Positions 45,399 through 57,860 of a stretch of 64,000 nt of DNA are shown piece by piece. The stretch's first letter is position 1, and each line of letters opens with the position of its first letter. Both the position numbers and the translations under genes were made by a program. The notes beneath the pieces were generated by a model. It searched no databases. It saw nothing but the letters and a program-made list of their open reading frames with translations, and was not told where the DNA came from. This DNA is from Lumbricus terrestris (Eukaryota; Annelida; Clitellata; Crassiclitellata; Lumbricidae), in contig OX457046.1 in the NCBI GenBank assembly GCA_949752735.1, forward strand, positions 38,892,149 to 38,956,148. Reading direction: 5' to 3'.

Positions 45399-45611
45399 TT
45401 TAGAAAATTCGGGCAGATACTAGAGAAGTCCTTGACAGGCACTTCCTTCTCCTTTACCGCTGTCGGTGGATGCTTGTGGACATAATATTGTTACAGTGTC
45501 TTATTACACAAGACCGAAACTTTCTCTTTGCTATAATGTGCCTAATTGATGTTACAGGCACTAACAGTTGCTAATGTCACCTCCGTGTGTAAGGTAATCA
45601 ACAGCTTTTCT

Positions 45612-45856
45612 GGGGGGGGGGTATAGTAGTGGATAATACGCTGGCGTAGAGTGCGAGGGGTAGTGAGTTCGAGTCCCCGTTTGGCGGACATGCTTTGTAG
45701 GCTGCTATTAGCGCCATGTATTGCAGGCTGTCTGCTCAGAAAGTATAGTTAAGATTCGTGTATTCTGTGATCTCCGTTCTTGTAAATTGTTTCAACTGAA
45801 TAATTGTACACTGTAACCGGTTGCGTTCTGTCAACCGAATTGTTGAACAAAGAGAA
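45612..45856 (+). mobile_element. tRNA-derived SINE, family B (copy 1)
   Basis: Box A-like TAGTAGTGGATAATACGC, box B GTTCGAGTCCCC (about 45668), then GGCGGACATGCTTTGTAGGC and the 3' part TGTAACCGGTTGCG...GTCAACCGAATTGTT. Same family as 56851 and 62592. Confidence 0.85.
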
Positions 45857-46051
45857 TATTAATATTATTTCAGTCGTCTTGTCACCAACATCGACTCGCG
45901 TAGTAGCACCTTCTACCACAATGTCGATCACAACCAGGTATGATAAGTTTCCAGTTACAAACAAACAGCTCTGCATGCAGAACTATATCGATCCATCCGT
46001 GGTTCAGTCTTCAATCGCCAGTTGTCGCATCTGTGTATCTCACTCCAATCG

Positions 46052-47134
46052 CTAGGTGGAGCCACGTCGGTCGTTCTTTACTCTGAGAATCCTGGCGAAT
46101 GCGCTTCTGAACTGCGTGTTCATCACACCGTAGATGACCCAGTCGGTGGCGGCGTTGACAAGCCCCAACGCGATCCCGATATCCTGGAGGTTCTGCGTGG
46201 CGACCGCAGTGTTCCCGGACGCCTGTAGACAGCGTGCAACATGGTGCGGCAACCACATAACGATCACAGAGAAGAGGAGAGCCGCCGTCAACCTGGCCGC
46301 CTTGAACTCCATCCTCTGCCCGCTCTCCTTCTTCGCCGGCTCTCCCGCAGCAACCTCCCCGGGACCCACACGCCTTGACTGCGTGTCTCTCTTATCGGAG
46401 TCCTGCCACCTCTCCATGGCGCGTACCTTCCTCCGCTGCGATAAGGCGATGCGGAATATCGTTCCGTAGACGAAGACCATGGTCACCGAAACGCTGAGGT
46501 AGACGACTGTGTCGACGACTGCGTTCATGACGATCGAGTATGGCACAGAACAGGATGTCCAGTCGATGTTCCGGAACCAGATGAAGAACGCACTCATCAC
46601 GACTACACCGTACAACCAGACGAAAAGGATGACCTTCTTTATGGTGGTTTCGGTGACGCGGGCCCCGTAGAAGAACGGAAAGCAGATGGCAATGTAGCGG
46701 TCGACTGCCACGGGGATAAGGTTGCACATGGACACGTGCGGTCCCATCTTCGATAGGACGAACACGACGCTCACCAGTGGCTGGTAGCTACACGGGCGGG
46801 GGCTGAAGACGTGGACATAGAGCTGGGTGATGACGAAGACGGGGATCTGGAGACCGCAGAGGTATGTGTTCGCCACGGCTTGGTTCAGAATCAGCAGATT
46901 CGATTTCGTCCAGAGACTCGGCGTTGATTTGATGGCGAAAATCGTGAGGGTGTTGCCAAAGTCACCGACCAGGGAGATGGCCAGGAGGACGGCGCACTTG
47001 ATGATGACGGTTGTCTTCGCCGATGATAGGACGTGCAACGTCAGACCGTCTTTCGGTGCCAGGACACCGTCTGGAGAACGCGTGGTCAGGTTGGAGTAGG
47101 TGGAGTTCCTGGAATAGCTGGAGTTTCCCTCCAT
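46052..47134 (-). CDS. Rhodopsin-class orphan GPCR, paralog 4
   Basis: Intronless, 360 residues. The N-terminal tail has sequons at Asn4, Asn10 and Asn15. Membrane spans lie at about 43-68, 78-107, 117-144, 165-186, 202-230, 280-302 and 315-337. GN is at 60-61 in TM1, SLWTKSN follows in loop 1, DRY is at 145-147, and the Cys115/Cys195 pair is present. EFKAARLTAAL leads into TM6 (MWLPHH), and DWVIY (331-335) replaces NPxxY. The third loop is long and Arg/Glu-rich. Coding sequence is GC-richer than its flanks. It belongs to the same family as the genes at 16011, 20055 and 30504 and sits 14 kb from its nearest paralog, the gap largely filled by the piggyBac/LTR insertion. The ligand is unknown. 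Confidence 0.9.
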   Translation of the reverse strand: MEGNSSYSRNSTYSNLTTRSPDGVLAPKDGLTLHVLSSAKTTVIIKCAVLLAISLVGDFGNTLTIFAIKSTPSLWTKSNLLILNQAVANTYLCGLQIPVFVITQLYVHVFSPRPCSYQPLVSVVFVLSKMGPHVSMCNLIPVAVDRYIAICFPFFYGARVTETTIKKVILFVWLYGVVVMSAFFIWFRNIDWTSCSVPYSIVMNAVVDTVVYLSVSVTMVFVYGTIFRIALSQRRKVRAMERWQDSDKRDTQSRRVGPGEVAAGEPAKKESGQRMEFKAARLTAALLFSVIVMWLPHHVARCLQASGNTAVATQNLQDIGIALGLVNAATDWVIYGVMNTQFRSAFARILRVKNDRRGST

Positions 47135-48130
47135 CTGATTCTTTGTTTCCAGGAAGTCTTGGTAACTGGCAATGGACAGGGAGAAGTTGAGGAAGTGTGC
47201 TGTCCGGCGTGCAGGCTAGGAGCACTAAGTACTAAATAAGTACTTGGTATTGTTAGAAGTTTCTATAGCGACACTCTACAGCTAAGCGCGGGGCACCAGC
47301 TTATTCACGGGCGCTTACTCGTTTCGGAGGGGTTATCCCGAAGTGTCGAATGCGGATCAGAGTCCGTTTACTGTAAGAGGAACCGGAAATAAAAGTCAGA
47401 TCGTAATGTCACTTAAATAGTCAAATTTCACAATCTCATATTATTTTTTGTTTGTTTGATACCGCAGGTTGTTTTGAATGCGATAAGAGTTACTAAGTTA
47501 CTTCAAAGCAATTATTAAAATCCAACACAGTGTCTCAACGCTGCCACTTAATTCTGCGACCTTTCGGAGTCCTTTGGCTGATTTAATCGGTGTTTCTAAG
47601 TGTAGTCCTATCAGCCATGTACAGAGTTGTCCACTCTTCGACGGCAAACTGCGGCAAAAGAGACAATGGTCGCAACAACCTGCACTTTAAACAGACGCTG
47701 TTTCCATGGCGACAACAAATGACTTTCATTGTTAGAAGTCATCAACAGTTATGGGTTTGTAAAGACATCGTGCCAAGATACGATGTGAACAGATATTAGT
47801 TTATCACGGCATTATCCTTCGCCCTTCAGAGGCAGATAAAAATGGCCGATTATTCGTTTGTATGATAGAACTCTAACACTGTTATTGCTCTCACAGTGCC
47901 AGTTCCACGCCTGGATAAAGGAGGAGGGCAACGTTAGTGATCTCTGTCATCACACAGCGTCGTTACACGGAAACTAATTCTACTACTTAACAGAACTGCG
48001 CGATTGCATGCATTGCAACATCTTTGAAGATGGTAATAAAATAATAATATAAAAACCCAGAAGCGGCCAGAGGGTGGCTCTGTGTGTATGCCTATCTATT
48101 GCTTTTGCGAGACAATGTGATAAGTAATCA
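47135..48130. other. 5' flank of receptor 4; no other gene recognised
   Basis: GAAACAAAGAATCAG precedes the ATG on the minus strand, a weak acceptor at best. Apart from block F the sequence is unassigned. Confidence 0.45.
47893..47975 (-). other. Recurrent cluster block F (copy 4)
   Basis: CAGTGCCAGTTCCACGCCTGG, then ATAAAGGAGGAGGGCAACG, then TCACACAGCGTCGTTAC. On the minus strand GCCCTCCTCCTTTATCCAG ends like a splice acceptor, about 790 bp upstream of the receptor 4 ATG. Confidence 0.6.
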
Positions 48131-48138
48131 GCACAACT

Positions 48139-48395
48139 CAGTGGCGTAGCCAGAAATTAATGATTGGGGTGCTTGGGGTTTTATGGCCTGGTCGGATACC
48201 CTTTCTGACACCAACCCAACAGTATTACAGCAAATAGAAAGGGAATGAAGTAACATTGGGAATAAAGTAAGAAAAACAATTGTTACTACAGGCAATTGCT
48301 TTGTTTTTCTTCTTTAAGTGGATAAATAACTTTTAAACAACTTTTCATTGGCGAATGGGGGGTTTAACCCCGAAACCTCCTTGTCTACGCCACTG
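48139..48395. mobile_element. hAT-type MITE, 257 bp, perfect TSD
   Basis: CAGTGGCGTAGCCAG at the left and TCTACGCCACTG at the right (about 12-bp perfect TIR). GCACAACT is duplicated at 48131-48138 and 48396-48403. CAGTGGCGTAGC is a common hAT terminus. Confidence 0.9.
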
Positions 48396-48801
48396 GCACA
48401 ACTAACTGATGAAGCAAATCGTTTTGATAATGCTCGCTAATGACATAATTATTTTTTTAATTATTATCCTGGTTCGTGCTATCTTCATTCACCTCAGCTT
48501 ATAATTATAGTTAGTCGCACTGATCAACTCTCAGTTTCCAGTGTACCTAAGACCCAGATAATGTTGCATAGCCTGCACTTTGGCTCATCCCTATGGCAAA
48601 AATATCAATTTTTAAAGTCCTATTCGCAAAATAATGGTAGCACAGTCACAAGGCAAAAAGAAGTAAAAAATATGATATATATAAGGGCATCCTGATTCAG
48701 CTCAAATTGTTATTTTAAGCGTACTGATTAGCCTTAGGTTGGAATATTTAGGCACACTCACTAACTTCCTTACGTGAAGATCCAGGGTGTCTGGCCTCTG
48801 G

Positions 48802-48894
48802 AGATGACGTGGGAGGACTCTGTAGAGGTGGTGATGGACAGAGGAGAATGGAAAAGCTGCGTTGACCGATGTGCAGTCCTTAACGGGAAGGACT
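48802..48894 (+). pseudogene. LINE reverse transcriptase C-terminal scrap
   Basis: The frame WEDSVEVVMDRGEWKSCVDR ending in NGKD and stop resembles the RDxxWRxxV end of RTE-like LINE proteins (compare 691 and 52248). Only 30 codons, so tentative. Confidence 0.35.
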
Positions 48895-50225
48895 AAGGTC
48901 TACGGCAGGGACTAACTTCAGTGAATATTTTAGACACACTAATTTTTTTTTATCGCGTTGGAGCCGGTGTCACGAAATAGGGTATCTCCCGTATTAATCG
49001 TATCTCCCCAAATGAATAAAAGTCGAAAAAGTCACTTGTGTGTCACACACGTCGCGTGTATTTATTTTTGCAAATTAATTTTCATCTGCTTGGTTTTGAA
49101 CAATGACACTAACAGGTATGTTTGTTCCTAATAGATAATTTGTTTTGCTTTGGTTTTAGAGCACTTAGAATATTTAAAACACTTAAGAACAGTCAGAGTC
49201 ACTAAATAAATTCGAGTTGCCTTTCTCTGAACATTGCTAGGATCCCCCGGATAGCTTTCAGGGGGATACTCTGTTTCGTGACACTGGAAGCACCTCTGGC
49301 TAGTTTCCCCGAGAAGGTTCTATACCCTTCGAAAAGGCATAGATTAATTACCGAATAGGGCCTATACTGATTCACTCCAAATAAAATCGTCAGGTATACT
49401 GATTCGCGCTATAGCTGGCAATTCGTTGGCCGATATAGTCTACTTAGGCATACTTATCAACATTAGCTGAAATCTGTTGACACAGGCTAAAAAAATATTT
49501 TGCTTTTAAACAATCAGGAGCAGAGAAGTTTGGAGAATGTTCATAAAGGCCTCATCGTGATATTGATGACGGAGGCGACTATAGAAGAAGACTAATTTTA
49601 CTAATTAAACTCTTGAGGCACTTTTGAGCATCATTAGTTAGAATTTTTGGCAGTCTTTGCAATAGTTTGTCATGTAACACCACTTCTGATCCATAATAAT
49701 TATTATAACATATATGTTTCTTTTTTTATCAGCACACTTAAATACTGATCGCTATATTTCAATGGCGTTATGGACATTTAGAAATTCGATCGGACTATAT
49801 GCCTGACACGCTAAGGTCCAATCAAAATTAATGTTGTGCTGCCTGTAGTAGCGATATCGGACAACATCACAGCTTCAGAGACTCACAAGGCAATTATATT
49901 GGTATACATAATAATTATTCACATGGTATAGCCTACATAATTATTCACATGGTGCTTACCTAGCACACAGGAGTCTAAAAAGTCGCTATGCAATTTTTCA
50001 TTAGAGTGCGCGAACCTGTGTGTAGGGCCTACATTGTAAGCATGGACGAAAACACATTAGCCTGCCAACCTTCAATTTATATCTGCGTGTATTCAATGCA
50101 TTTGCACGTTGGTTTTATCATCGCCACAAAATAATGAACATAAAATTAATATGAATGACTCTGAAGTATATTTACATGACGTTAAAACATCGAGTTTATT
50201 CAGCTGAACACGCTGGCGAGTTTAT
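48895..50225. other. No gene recognised
   Basis: AT-rich sequence without supported features. Confidence 0.5.
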
Positions 50226-50228
50226 ATA

Positions 50229-50248
50229 TATATAATATAGGCCTACAG

Positions 50249-50287
<39 letters not shown>
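50229..50287. repeat. (TA)n microsatellite
   Basis: TA runs around a TAGGCCTA (50235). Confidence 0.9.
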
Positions 50288-50288
<1 letters not shown>

Positions 50289-50455
50289 CTTTACGGCCTA
50301 TTTTCAAGTAAAAACCAATATCCCTACTCAAGATGCAGCGATCTATTACACTCGACACCAGATGCGATTCATAATTATTAAAGCGATCAAACCCATCTTT
50401 AAATATTGTGCGCAATGATGACGTTGACGACGACGATGATGGTAATAATATCAAT

Positions 50456-50960
<505 letters not shown>

Positions 50961-51290
50961 ACTGCTACTGCTCAGTGCTTAATGTGTAGGAAAAGTGCCT
51001 GAACGTCCCTTTCCAATCCAGTTTGTGTTGACCTATAAAATGCATGCGGCATATTTTTTAATTTTTTAATCGGGTTGTCAGACCACAGCAGCTGGTCAAG
51101 ATCTTATTGAGGACAACAATGAGTAGAAAAACTATAAGCTGCATGCTTAACCGATAATGGGCTACAAGAAAACTTAAAAACATGCATATAATTGATTTTT
51201 CCATGAACATGTCTATCAGAGAAGTCAGTTTTAAAGTAGGCCTATGTCACGGCTCGCTTTTTGCCTTTGCACGCAGGGCATTTAATTCAT

Positions 51291-51350
51291 TCTGAGAACT
51301 TATATAGCGCCTCTTCAAGAGAACTACTCAGAGGCTCTCCCAGCGTGACT
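51291..51350 (-). mobile_element. LINE/SINE 3' tail fragment
   Basis: ACTTATATAGCGCCTCTTCA and CTACTCAGAGGCTCTCCC match the LINE 3' end at 9530-9572. Confidence 0.75.
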
Positions 51351-51740
51351 ATTCGTCAGTCCTGAAATGACGCTTACAGGCATACGCAGTGATAGTCAGA
51401 CGAATATCGATACAGCGTGTTCGTGCAAAACATCGGAACACAAGCAACATCTGGAGATGTTTCGAAAGTCGACTACTCGCATATGAATACATTCCTTGCT
51501 TTGCTAAAGGTTGTGCAGCTGTTAATCTCGCCGACATTTACTCAAGGCCTCCGTCTGCTCGCTCGCAATGTAACGCATTTGTTAGTCACCTGTTTTCGCT
51601 TATAGGGTACAGGTTAATTGCGGCTATAGGTATTTAGGTCTGAATGCATCGTGAACAAAACACGAAGCCTTTCAATATTCTCAAGTTCTCAACATGGCAG
51701 ACGTGAACACGAACGTATGAAGAATTATTAGGCTACTTAC

Positions 51741-51860
51741 TTTGAAACTCCGCCACTGGTCGCATTCTGCCAGTGCCAGTCCCAAGCCTGGATAAAGAGG
51801 AGGGCATCGATAATGGTCTTTGCAACCACACAGTGACGTTAAACTGCAACTACTGCTGTA
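51741..51860 (-). other. Recurrent cluster block F (copy 5) with exon-like structure
   Basis: Minus-strand order: AGTTTAACGTCACTGTGTGG, GCCCTCTTTATCCAG, a 47-nt stretch starting GCTTGGGACTGGCACTGG, then AAAGTAAGTAG. The polypyrimidine-AG and GTAAGT would delimit a 47-nt exon. It may be a 5' non-coding exon of a receptor-family transcript; no transcript evidence is available here. Confidence 0.45.
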
Positions 51861-52247
51861 TGCTACTTTGCAAGATCGTAAGATGACTTTCGCGACACAT
51901 TCGTCGTGAGAATTACATGATATTTCAACTTTGAACCAACAGCATGGAATACTTCCTATTATTATGTATACAGTTTTGTGAGCTACAACTTTGCCATTTT
52001 CAAACGACTGTAAACATCTGCAAATTGGACTGTGTTTCATGATTCAGCAAAGTTTAACCTTCTGGATGGATTGTGCGTAATTAGCTAATTATTTCTAAGG
52101 TTAATACATGGCTGCATTGTAAATTAGCAAGTCAACATTGTTCCACGCTGTCATCTGCATTGTCTTTAAAATGGGGCCCCAAATAAAGCTAGGCTATGGT
52201 TCACTTTGGGGCCACAGAATTCTTTCTCAAGGAGCTTACTTAGTTAC

Positions 52248-52985
52248 TTAGTTCTTCCCGTGCAGGTCTGCATATCGGACAACGCATCTCCTCCATTCAT
52301 CCCTGTCCATCGCCAGTTCTTCAGCCTCCTCCTCTGACATCTCCAGACATCTCAAGTCGTCTTTGATAGTGTCTTTCCAGTTCTTTCGTGGTCTTCCTCT
52401 CTTCCTTTTACTTCCAGCATTCCAAGACATGACCTGTTTAGTTCTTCGATTCTCATCCATGCGAACAATATGTCCCATCCACTGCGATCTTTTTTCCTAA
52501 TGAGGGTTTCCATAATTATCTTCTAATCCCGTAATCTAGAGATCCTCGGTGGCCGAGTGGGTTGGTAGCCCGCTCGCCGCGCCGGCGGCCCGGGTTCGAT
52601 TCCCGGTCGGTCAGAGATTAATTTCTCGGATCTTTACTACGGGTGGCTCGGTCGCAATATAAACGTGGAGTAGCGGTGGTGAAGGATCTCACCCTCAGGG
52701 TCGAAGCCATAACACAGCCGCTATATAAATTTGCGATTACATTTACATCTCTCTTGTGTTTTTGTTTGTTACTTTGTCCCGCCACGATGTATGTAAGATC
52801 CTCCTCAGCCATTTATGTTGCGCTGCCTCCAGTCTTCTCCTGTTCGTCACTGTCATTGGCCATGTCTCAGAACCGTACAGCAGCGTGCTCACAACGAGCG
52901 CGTGGTACAGACGAATCTTAGTAATTTTATGCTGTATCCATTTTCCTTCCATTTCCTGCCAAGCCTCAAGGTATGCACACTGCAC
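52248..52985 (-). pseudogene. RTE-like LINE reverse transcriptase fragment, interrupted by a SINE
   Basis: Two minus-strand frames are pieces of one protein. 52985-52743 reads LYHALVVSTLLYGSETWPMT, then RRLEAAQHKWLRRIL and SWRDKVTN. 52478-52248 reads MGHIVRMDENR, then RKRGRPRKNWKDTI and MDRDEWRRCVV. This is the conserved tail of RTE-like endonuclease-reverse transcriptases. The join is broken by the SINE at 52537-52740 and by a frameshift near 52490, where the expected IRKKRSQW is out of frame. It is dead. Confidence 0.85.
52537..52740 (+). mobile_element. tRNA-derived SINE, family C, nested in a LINE
   Basis: The head GATCCTCGGTGGCCGAGTGG (box A region) is followed by GCCCGGGTTCGATTCC (box B, about 52591). 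The 3' end CCGCTATATAAATTTGCG is again LINE-tail-like. It lies exactly where the LINE protein is interrupted. The head would also resemble a tRNA gene, but the tail and context make it a SINE. Confidence 0.8.
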
Positions 52986-53449
52986 AATTTTTTTTTTATG
53001 ACAAACAGAATTTGTTTCTAAGTATTTTTGAGAGAGCTAAAGTATCTAAGACACAACCCGACAGTCAAGACGTGCCAGCGATTACAATTTTTACGGCTTT
53101 GGTAAATGAGGACGGGCGTCTGGTGCACTCAATGCCGCCGACTTTGATGCATGCGAGCGCCGGAGGATACGAGCTAGCGAAGCAACATTGTGTGTCCTGT
53201 TATATTAATAGGATGAGTGCTTTGAAATCAATTATGCCGTTCAGTTCTTGTTGGAGCTGAGAATTGGCCTCACGACTCTTCTGCTACGCTAGACAATGCT
53301 CAGTCATGCTAAACGTTGCCTTGTTGGAATGCTATTCTGTGCGAACCTACTTGAGCTCCCACTCTCTCGAATGCATGCGAGGAAACTAAATTTGTATTGT
53401 CGGTCTCACCTTTTGTGTGATGACGCTTTTAACTCTTAATTAATAATAA
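52986..53449. other. No gene recognised
   Basis: The frame at 52973-53260 has no recognised similarity. Confidence 0.45.
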
Positions 53450-53960
53450 ACTAAACCTGAAGTAAAGCTGCTGCTGAAACTACTGACCGGCTTGTAGGCC
53501 TACACACTGAAACGCTTACGTCTAAGCTGAAAACTATATAACCCGCGTTGACGAATATAACCAACGTGTCTACAGCTGTTTAGTTTACATTCAGTAGTTG
53601 GTCCAACATTCGAGGTTTAGTACTAGATATAATCAGCTACAGGCTTTACAAGAAATCTCATACCTAATTTCAAACCATTCAAGTTTTCATATGACTTGTG
53701 ACGCAACAAAACCGTGGACCTAATTACTAAAAGTAATGCCTTCAACACTTTGTTGAATTCATGGAATGCTGATTCTTTGTTGTAGGCCATGAATTCAATC
53801 TGCCGGCGAATTTTCCTTATCAAATCCACTCACGATTCATGTATCAGGTAACCGTAAATGGCAGCAGTAGAATTTCTGTTAAACTATCTGCATCGACCAT
53901 CGCTGTCGATTCCGACACAGTCCCCGGTTTATATAGAGCAGCATCTGCCAGAGCCAGAAA
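53450..53960 (-). other. Recurrent upstream block E (copy 1), with TATA motif
   Basis: Colinear with 26505-27060 (see there), with GGTTTATATAGAGCAGC at 53927-53943, which is a minus-strand TATA. A minus-strand frame of 68 codons (53829-53623) ending FLVKPVADYI is partly preserved at the peptide level in copy 2, so it could be a coding exon of an unknown gene. It lies 6.3 kb upstream of receptor 4. Confidence 0.55.
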
Positions 53961-54000
53961 GATAGTGAAAGGGCGCTATAGAATGAGTGAATGAATTCAC
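53961..54000 (+). mobile_element. LINE/SINE tail fragment
   Basis: GAAAGGGCGCTATAGAATGA followed by GTGAATGAATTC. Confidence 0.6.
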
Positions 54001-54429
54001 ACCTTGGTTATAAGTTCCTAGCGACATTCCTGTTTTGCTCATTTGCTGTGGAGTCTGTTGTGTAAAACTCTCCCGCCTGCTGCGACCCCTACTATTCGCC
54101 AGACTAGGAGGAGTCTCTCCCTCTGGTTTCTCACACAGTACATGGATAACAAATGTTAACTGAAAAATACTTGACATTAGCTCGCGTCAATCACAGTCCT
54201 TCCCGAGACGAACTAACAGGTGCGTGGTAGGCAGGCTCTGCTGTAAGAGGTTAAGTTGGCCATTAATAACTATAGTCTGGTGAGTAAGTGAGATCGACTT
54301 ATAAAGCAGTGTTTGGTGAAGCCAGACATGATTGTCTGAGTCTCGAGTCTCAGTAGGTTCATAAAAATGGCTGATCATAAGTCGTTGCTTATTCGCCGCA
54401 GCCGTAAAATTGAAATGGTCTGAACTTAA

Positions 54430-55310
54430 TATAACGCTCTAAGTGCATTGAATCAATGGTCTGAACTTAGCGCTCTAAGTGCATTCAATCAACGTAATCT
54501 AAAAGGATAGAATGGAGCCACGAGTGCAGACTTAATCTCAACAGTCTCTGACATGACATGACTCATGATGCTACATGTATGATCTGACTCATAATGTTAG
54601 GATGTGGCTTATGATTTGAGTATCAGACTCATAATGTTGAGGTCTGTATTATGTTGTTAAAAGTTGACTTATGCTGTCAGGATCTGACTCATAATGCTAA
54701 GATGTGGCTTGCTATGTTATAAAATCTGGCTTATAATGTTAAGGTCTTGGTCATGTTTCATTCATTCAAGTATTTGTGTTGTTAAGAGCTGACTTGTACT
54801 TTTAGGATCTGGCTCACGATGCTAGACTGAGGCTTGTAATGTTAGTATCTGGCGTATGATGATAGGGCCTTGCTCATGATGTTGAGGTCTGGATCATGCT
54901 GTTGAGAGCTGACATTATTATAATGTTGGTATCTGGCTCATTATGTTAAAATCTGCTTCAAAATTATAGGATCCGCCTCATCGTTATTAGGCCAATCCTT
55001 TGATGTTAAAATTTGGCTTGTGAATGTGCAGTGAATCTACGTAATCTAAAAGGATAGAATGGAGCCATGAGTGCAGACTTAATCTCAGCAGTCATTGTTG
55101 AGACATGACTCATGGTGCGGTTCATAACGTTTAAGTCTGATTTTTTGCAAAAAGATATGAGTAGTGATATTAGTTCAGGTCATGATGTTAAGATCTGCTT
55201 CAAAGTGATAGAATGTGATTCATAATGTTGAAATCTGGCGCGCAGTGTTAAGATCTGGTTATCATGTTAAAGTGTAGTTCAGATGTTAAGAACTTACAAG
55301 CTCATCATCG
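54430..55310. repeat. Degenerate about 20-bp minisatellite bracketed by a long direct repeat
   Basis: From about 54560 to 55310, units of the type ATCTGGCTCATAATGTTA recur many times with variable spacing. A segment of about 50 bp starting ACGTAATCTAAAAGGATAGA occurs at 54492 and again at 55038. A shorter repeat CGCTCTAAGTGCATT is at 54432 and 54470. Confidence 0.8.
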
Positions 55311-55319
55311 CTGTTTTAA

Positions 55320-56845
55320 AGTCCCTGGAGAAATTTCTTTAGATTATTCAAGTGTCCATACTTGTCCATTCCGTGTTGGAAAAACTTGTATCAAACTTAG
55401 TTGAAGAAAATCAGCTATGCAAAAGATGTAACCATTCTACCACTCTTCAGAGGTGCTGCGTCGAGTTAGAAGGGTTGTCCGCGGATTCTGTATAAGGACA
55501 CGATTGCTTTTGTCTTTCTGTATTCATACCCCATGAAGAAATGCCACAGTGCTGGTCCGATCAGACACCATTTTCCATTTAAGCCATCCGCCACAGCTAC
55601 TTTCGTAAAGTCATCCACCACGTTCTGGCCAATACTAGCCTTGGGAAAGCCAGGAATGCCTCACTGGTTTCCATCCCTCCGCTGATGGGGTAATAAACAC
55701 GACGTATTATCATCAGTCTTCTCAGCCTCGCTGGCGTCGGGAATCCTCGTCAGCCTCCGTACCAGCCTGGAGTCCACCTCTGGCAAGGAGCGCAACTTTC
55801 AAGCCGGGCGCGCACATCTGTAGCCGGCGAGAAGAGCTGGAGGCAGGGTCGGAAAAGTCAGCCGCGCACTACCAGGGTTTCGCTCGGAAACATCGTTCAA
55901 AATCAGAGACAGTTTTTCGCCACCCATCCGTGACCTGCGGATTATAATAATTCTGTTGCGTTGAGTGTTTGCTAGTAGCTTAGCAGAGGGTCTGCTAGTG
56001 GCATAGTTTAGGACTTCGAGGAAAACAGTTCTCGAGTTCGTTCGTCTAGGTGCAGCGCTAGACTACTAGACAAGCTTGTTGCGCCTTAAGCTCGACGGGA
56101 ATTATATTCATCTTCGTTGAGTTTTGCAACTGAAAAATAAAAGGTTGGATCCATTTGTTGTTTATGAAATCTGATTTGTCGTAGGATAATATTATAAATT
56201 AATTATTAACTTGCTATTTCGGTCTGACCCTGCAGTGCGACCTGCGAGTTATGTAATTCGATTAAGTTGAATAAATTTGTTTATTAGAAGTATGACCCTC
56301 TATAGGTTGATGACAGAAGGTAGATTGGTTGGATAGCTCGGCAATTAATGTGAATAGTAAGCTTAGCCTACAGATTCGTCTTTGCCTGAAATGGTTATGT
56401 GCATACGGACTCTGGACAAATTGTTCATCCACAATTGCCGTCATCATTTCAAAGCTGATGAGGCTTAGTTTTCGTTTCGTTTTGTCGTTCTTATGCTTTT
56501 CTGCGTTTTTTCCCCGTTTTACTTTCCGCTTATTTTGGTTTCACCATAAATGCGCTTAGCTAACCTAATTCAATTCAAGATCTCCCAGTTTTATTTTCGG
56601 CTTTACAGTCATCCCAAGATTCTTGAAGTGCTGTAGGCCTTTAAAATAGAGTCGGCCACATACGTGAGAAAGGTTGTTGCAACGAAATCATCAACTGTCC
56701 ATTGCTTATCGAAATTTTCCGCTGCTTGAGACGTTGAATTGGATAGTTACTGTAGACTACCGGTATAATTCGGTTCAATTTTGCCTAATTAATGCGGTAG
56801 GCCTACATACGATGATTTTAAAAGCTAAAGAATTTTTAGTTGGGT
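55320..56845. other. No gene recognised
   Basis: 55440-56110 is GC-richer than its surroundings (for example around 55700-55870) but has no long frame and no RNA gene I recognise. The rest is AT-rich. Confidence 0.45.
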
Positions 56846-56850
56846 GAACA

Positions 56851-57100
56851 GGGGGCCCAGTATCGCATTGGATAACACACTGGTGAGGAGTGCGAGAGGT
56901 TCCGAGATCGAGACCCGTTGGGCGGACGTGCTTTGTAGGCTGCTATTAGCGCAGTGTAGCCTATTGCAGGCCGTTTTTCTGTAAGTAGTTGAGATTTATG
57001 TCTTCTGTCATTTGCGCTCTTGTGAACTGTTTTAATTGCATCTAATTGTATACACTGAAACCGGTTGCGGTCTTTCAACTGGATTGTTTCAGTAAAGAAT
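56851..57100 (+). mobile_element. tRNA-derived SINE, family B (copy 2)
   Basis: GGGGGCCCAGTATCGCATTGG (box A region), GATCGAGACCC (weak box B), GGCGGACGTGCTTTGTAGGC, and the end GAAACCGGTTGCGGTCTTTC. About 80 percent similar by eye to 45612. Confidence 0.85.
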
Positions 57101-57510
57101 ATAAAACGTTTAAAACTTCGATTACGATACTAAGGCCCGTATAAAAAATTAATGGATTGGCAGCGTATTCAGCACCACTGCGTGACTGCAATACTCTACA
57201 AGCTATCAAACGAAGATGCTTCGACTCGGATAAAAAAGTGACCTTAAACTTTTTGATGGTCGTGCTAAATGTACATTCCTCATCGTTAGATTTATTTATA
57301 TATTTATTTAACCTCGAAGACGTGATACATGGAATGAACGAGTAAGTAGGAAAAAACCGCATTCCGATCCCTTGATTTTATTAACGGCTATGTTAAATGA
57401 TACGACAACTAAATCGAAAATGTGATCATCAAACTATCAACTGAGCAAACAGACAAACAAAAACTCACGGGCGCACACACACATACACTTAAGCACACGT
57501 AGATATAATA
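57101..57510. other. No gene recognised
   Basis: Short unassigned stretch; minus-strand frame 57075-57362 not supported. Confidence 0.45.
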
Positions 57511-57513
57511 CAC

Positions 57514-57645
57514 ATGTATGCATATATGTATGTATGCATGTATGTATGTATGTATGTATGTATGTATGTATGTATGTATGTATGTATGTATGTATGTATG
57601 TATGTATGTATGTATGTATGTATGTATGTATGTACGTATGTATGC

Positions 57646-57678
<33 letters not shown>

Positions 57679-57860
57679 TGTATGTATGTATTTATGTATG
57701 TATATATGTATGTATGTATGCATGTATGTATGTATGCATGCATGCATGCATGCATGCATGTATGCATGCATGCATGTATGTATGTATGTATGTATGTATG
57801 TATGTATGTATGTATGTATGTATGTATGTATGTATGTATGTATGTATGTACATACAGTGC
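57514..57860. repeat. (ATGT)n tetranucleotide array
   Basis: About 85 units of TATG/ATGT with GCATGCATGC blocks near 57718-57775. Tyr/Met/Cys/Val-rich frames are artefacts. Confidence 0.97.

Noticed and set aside
52539..52615. A functional tRNA gene
   Set aside because: Good box A/B-like motifs, but it continues into a SINE body and a LINE-like tail inside a dead LINE, and the cloverleaf is not convincing by eye.
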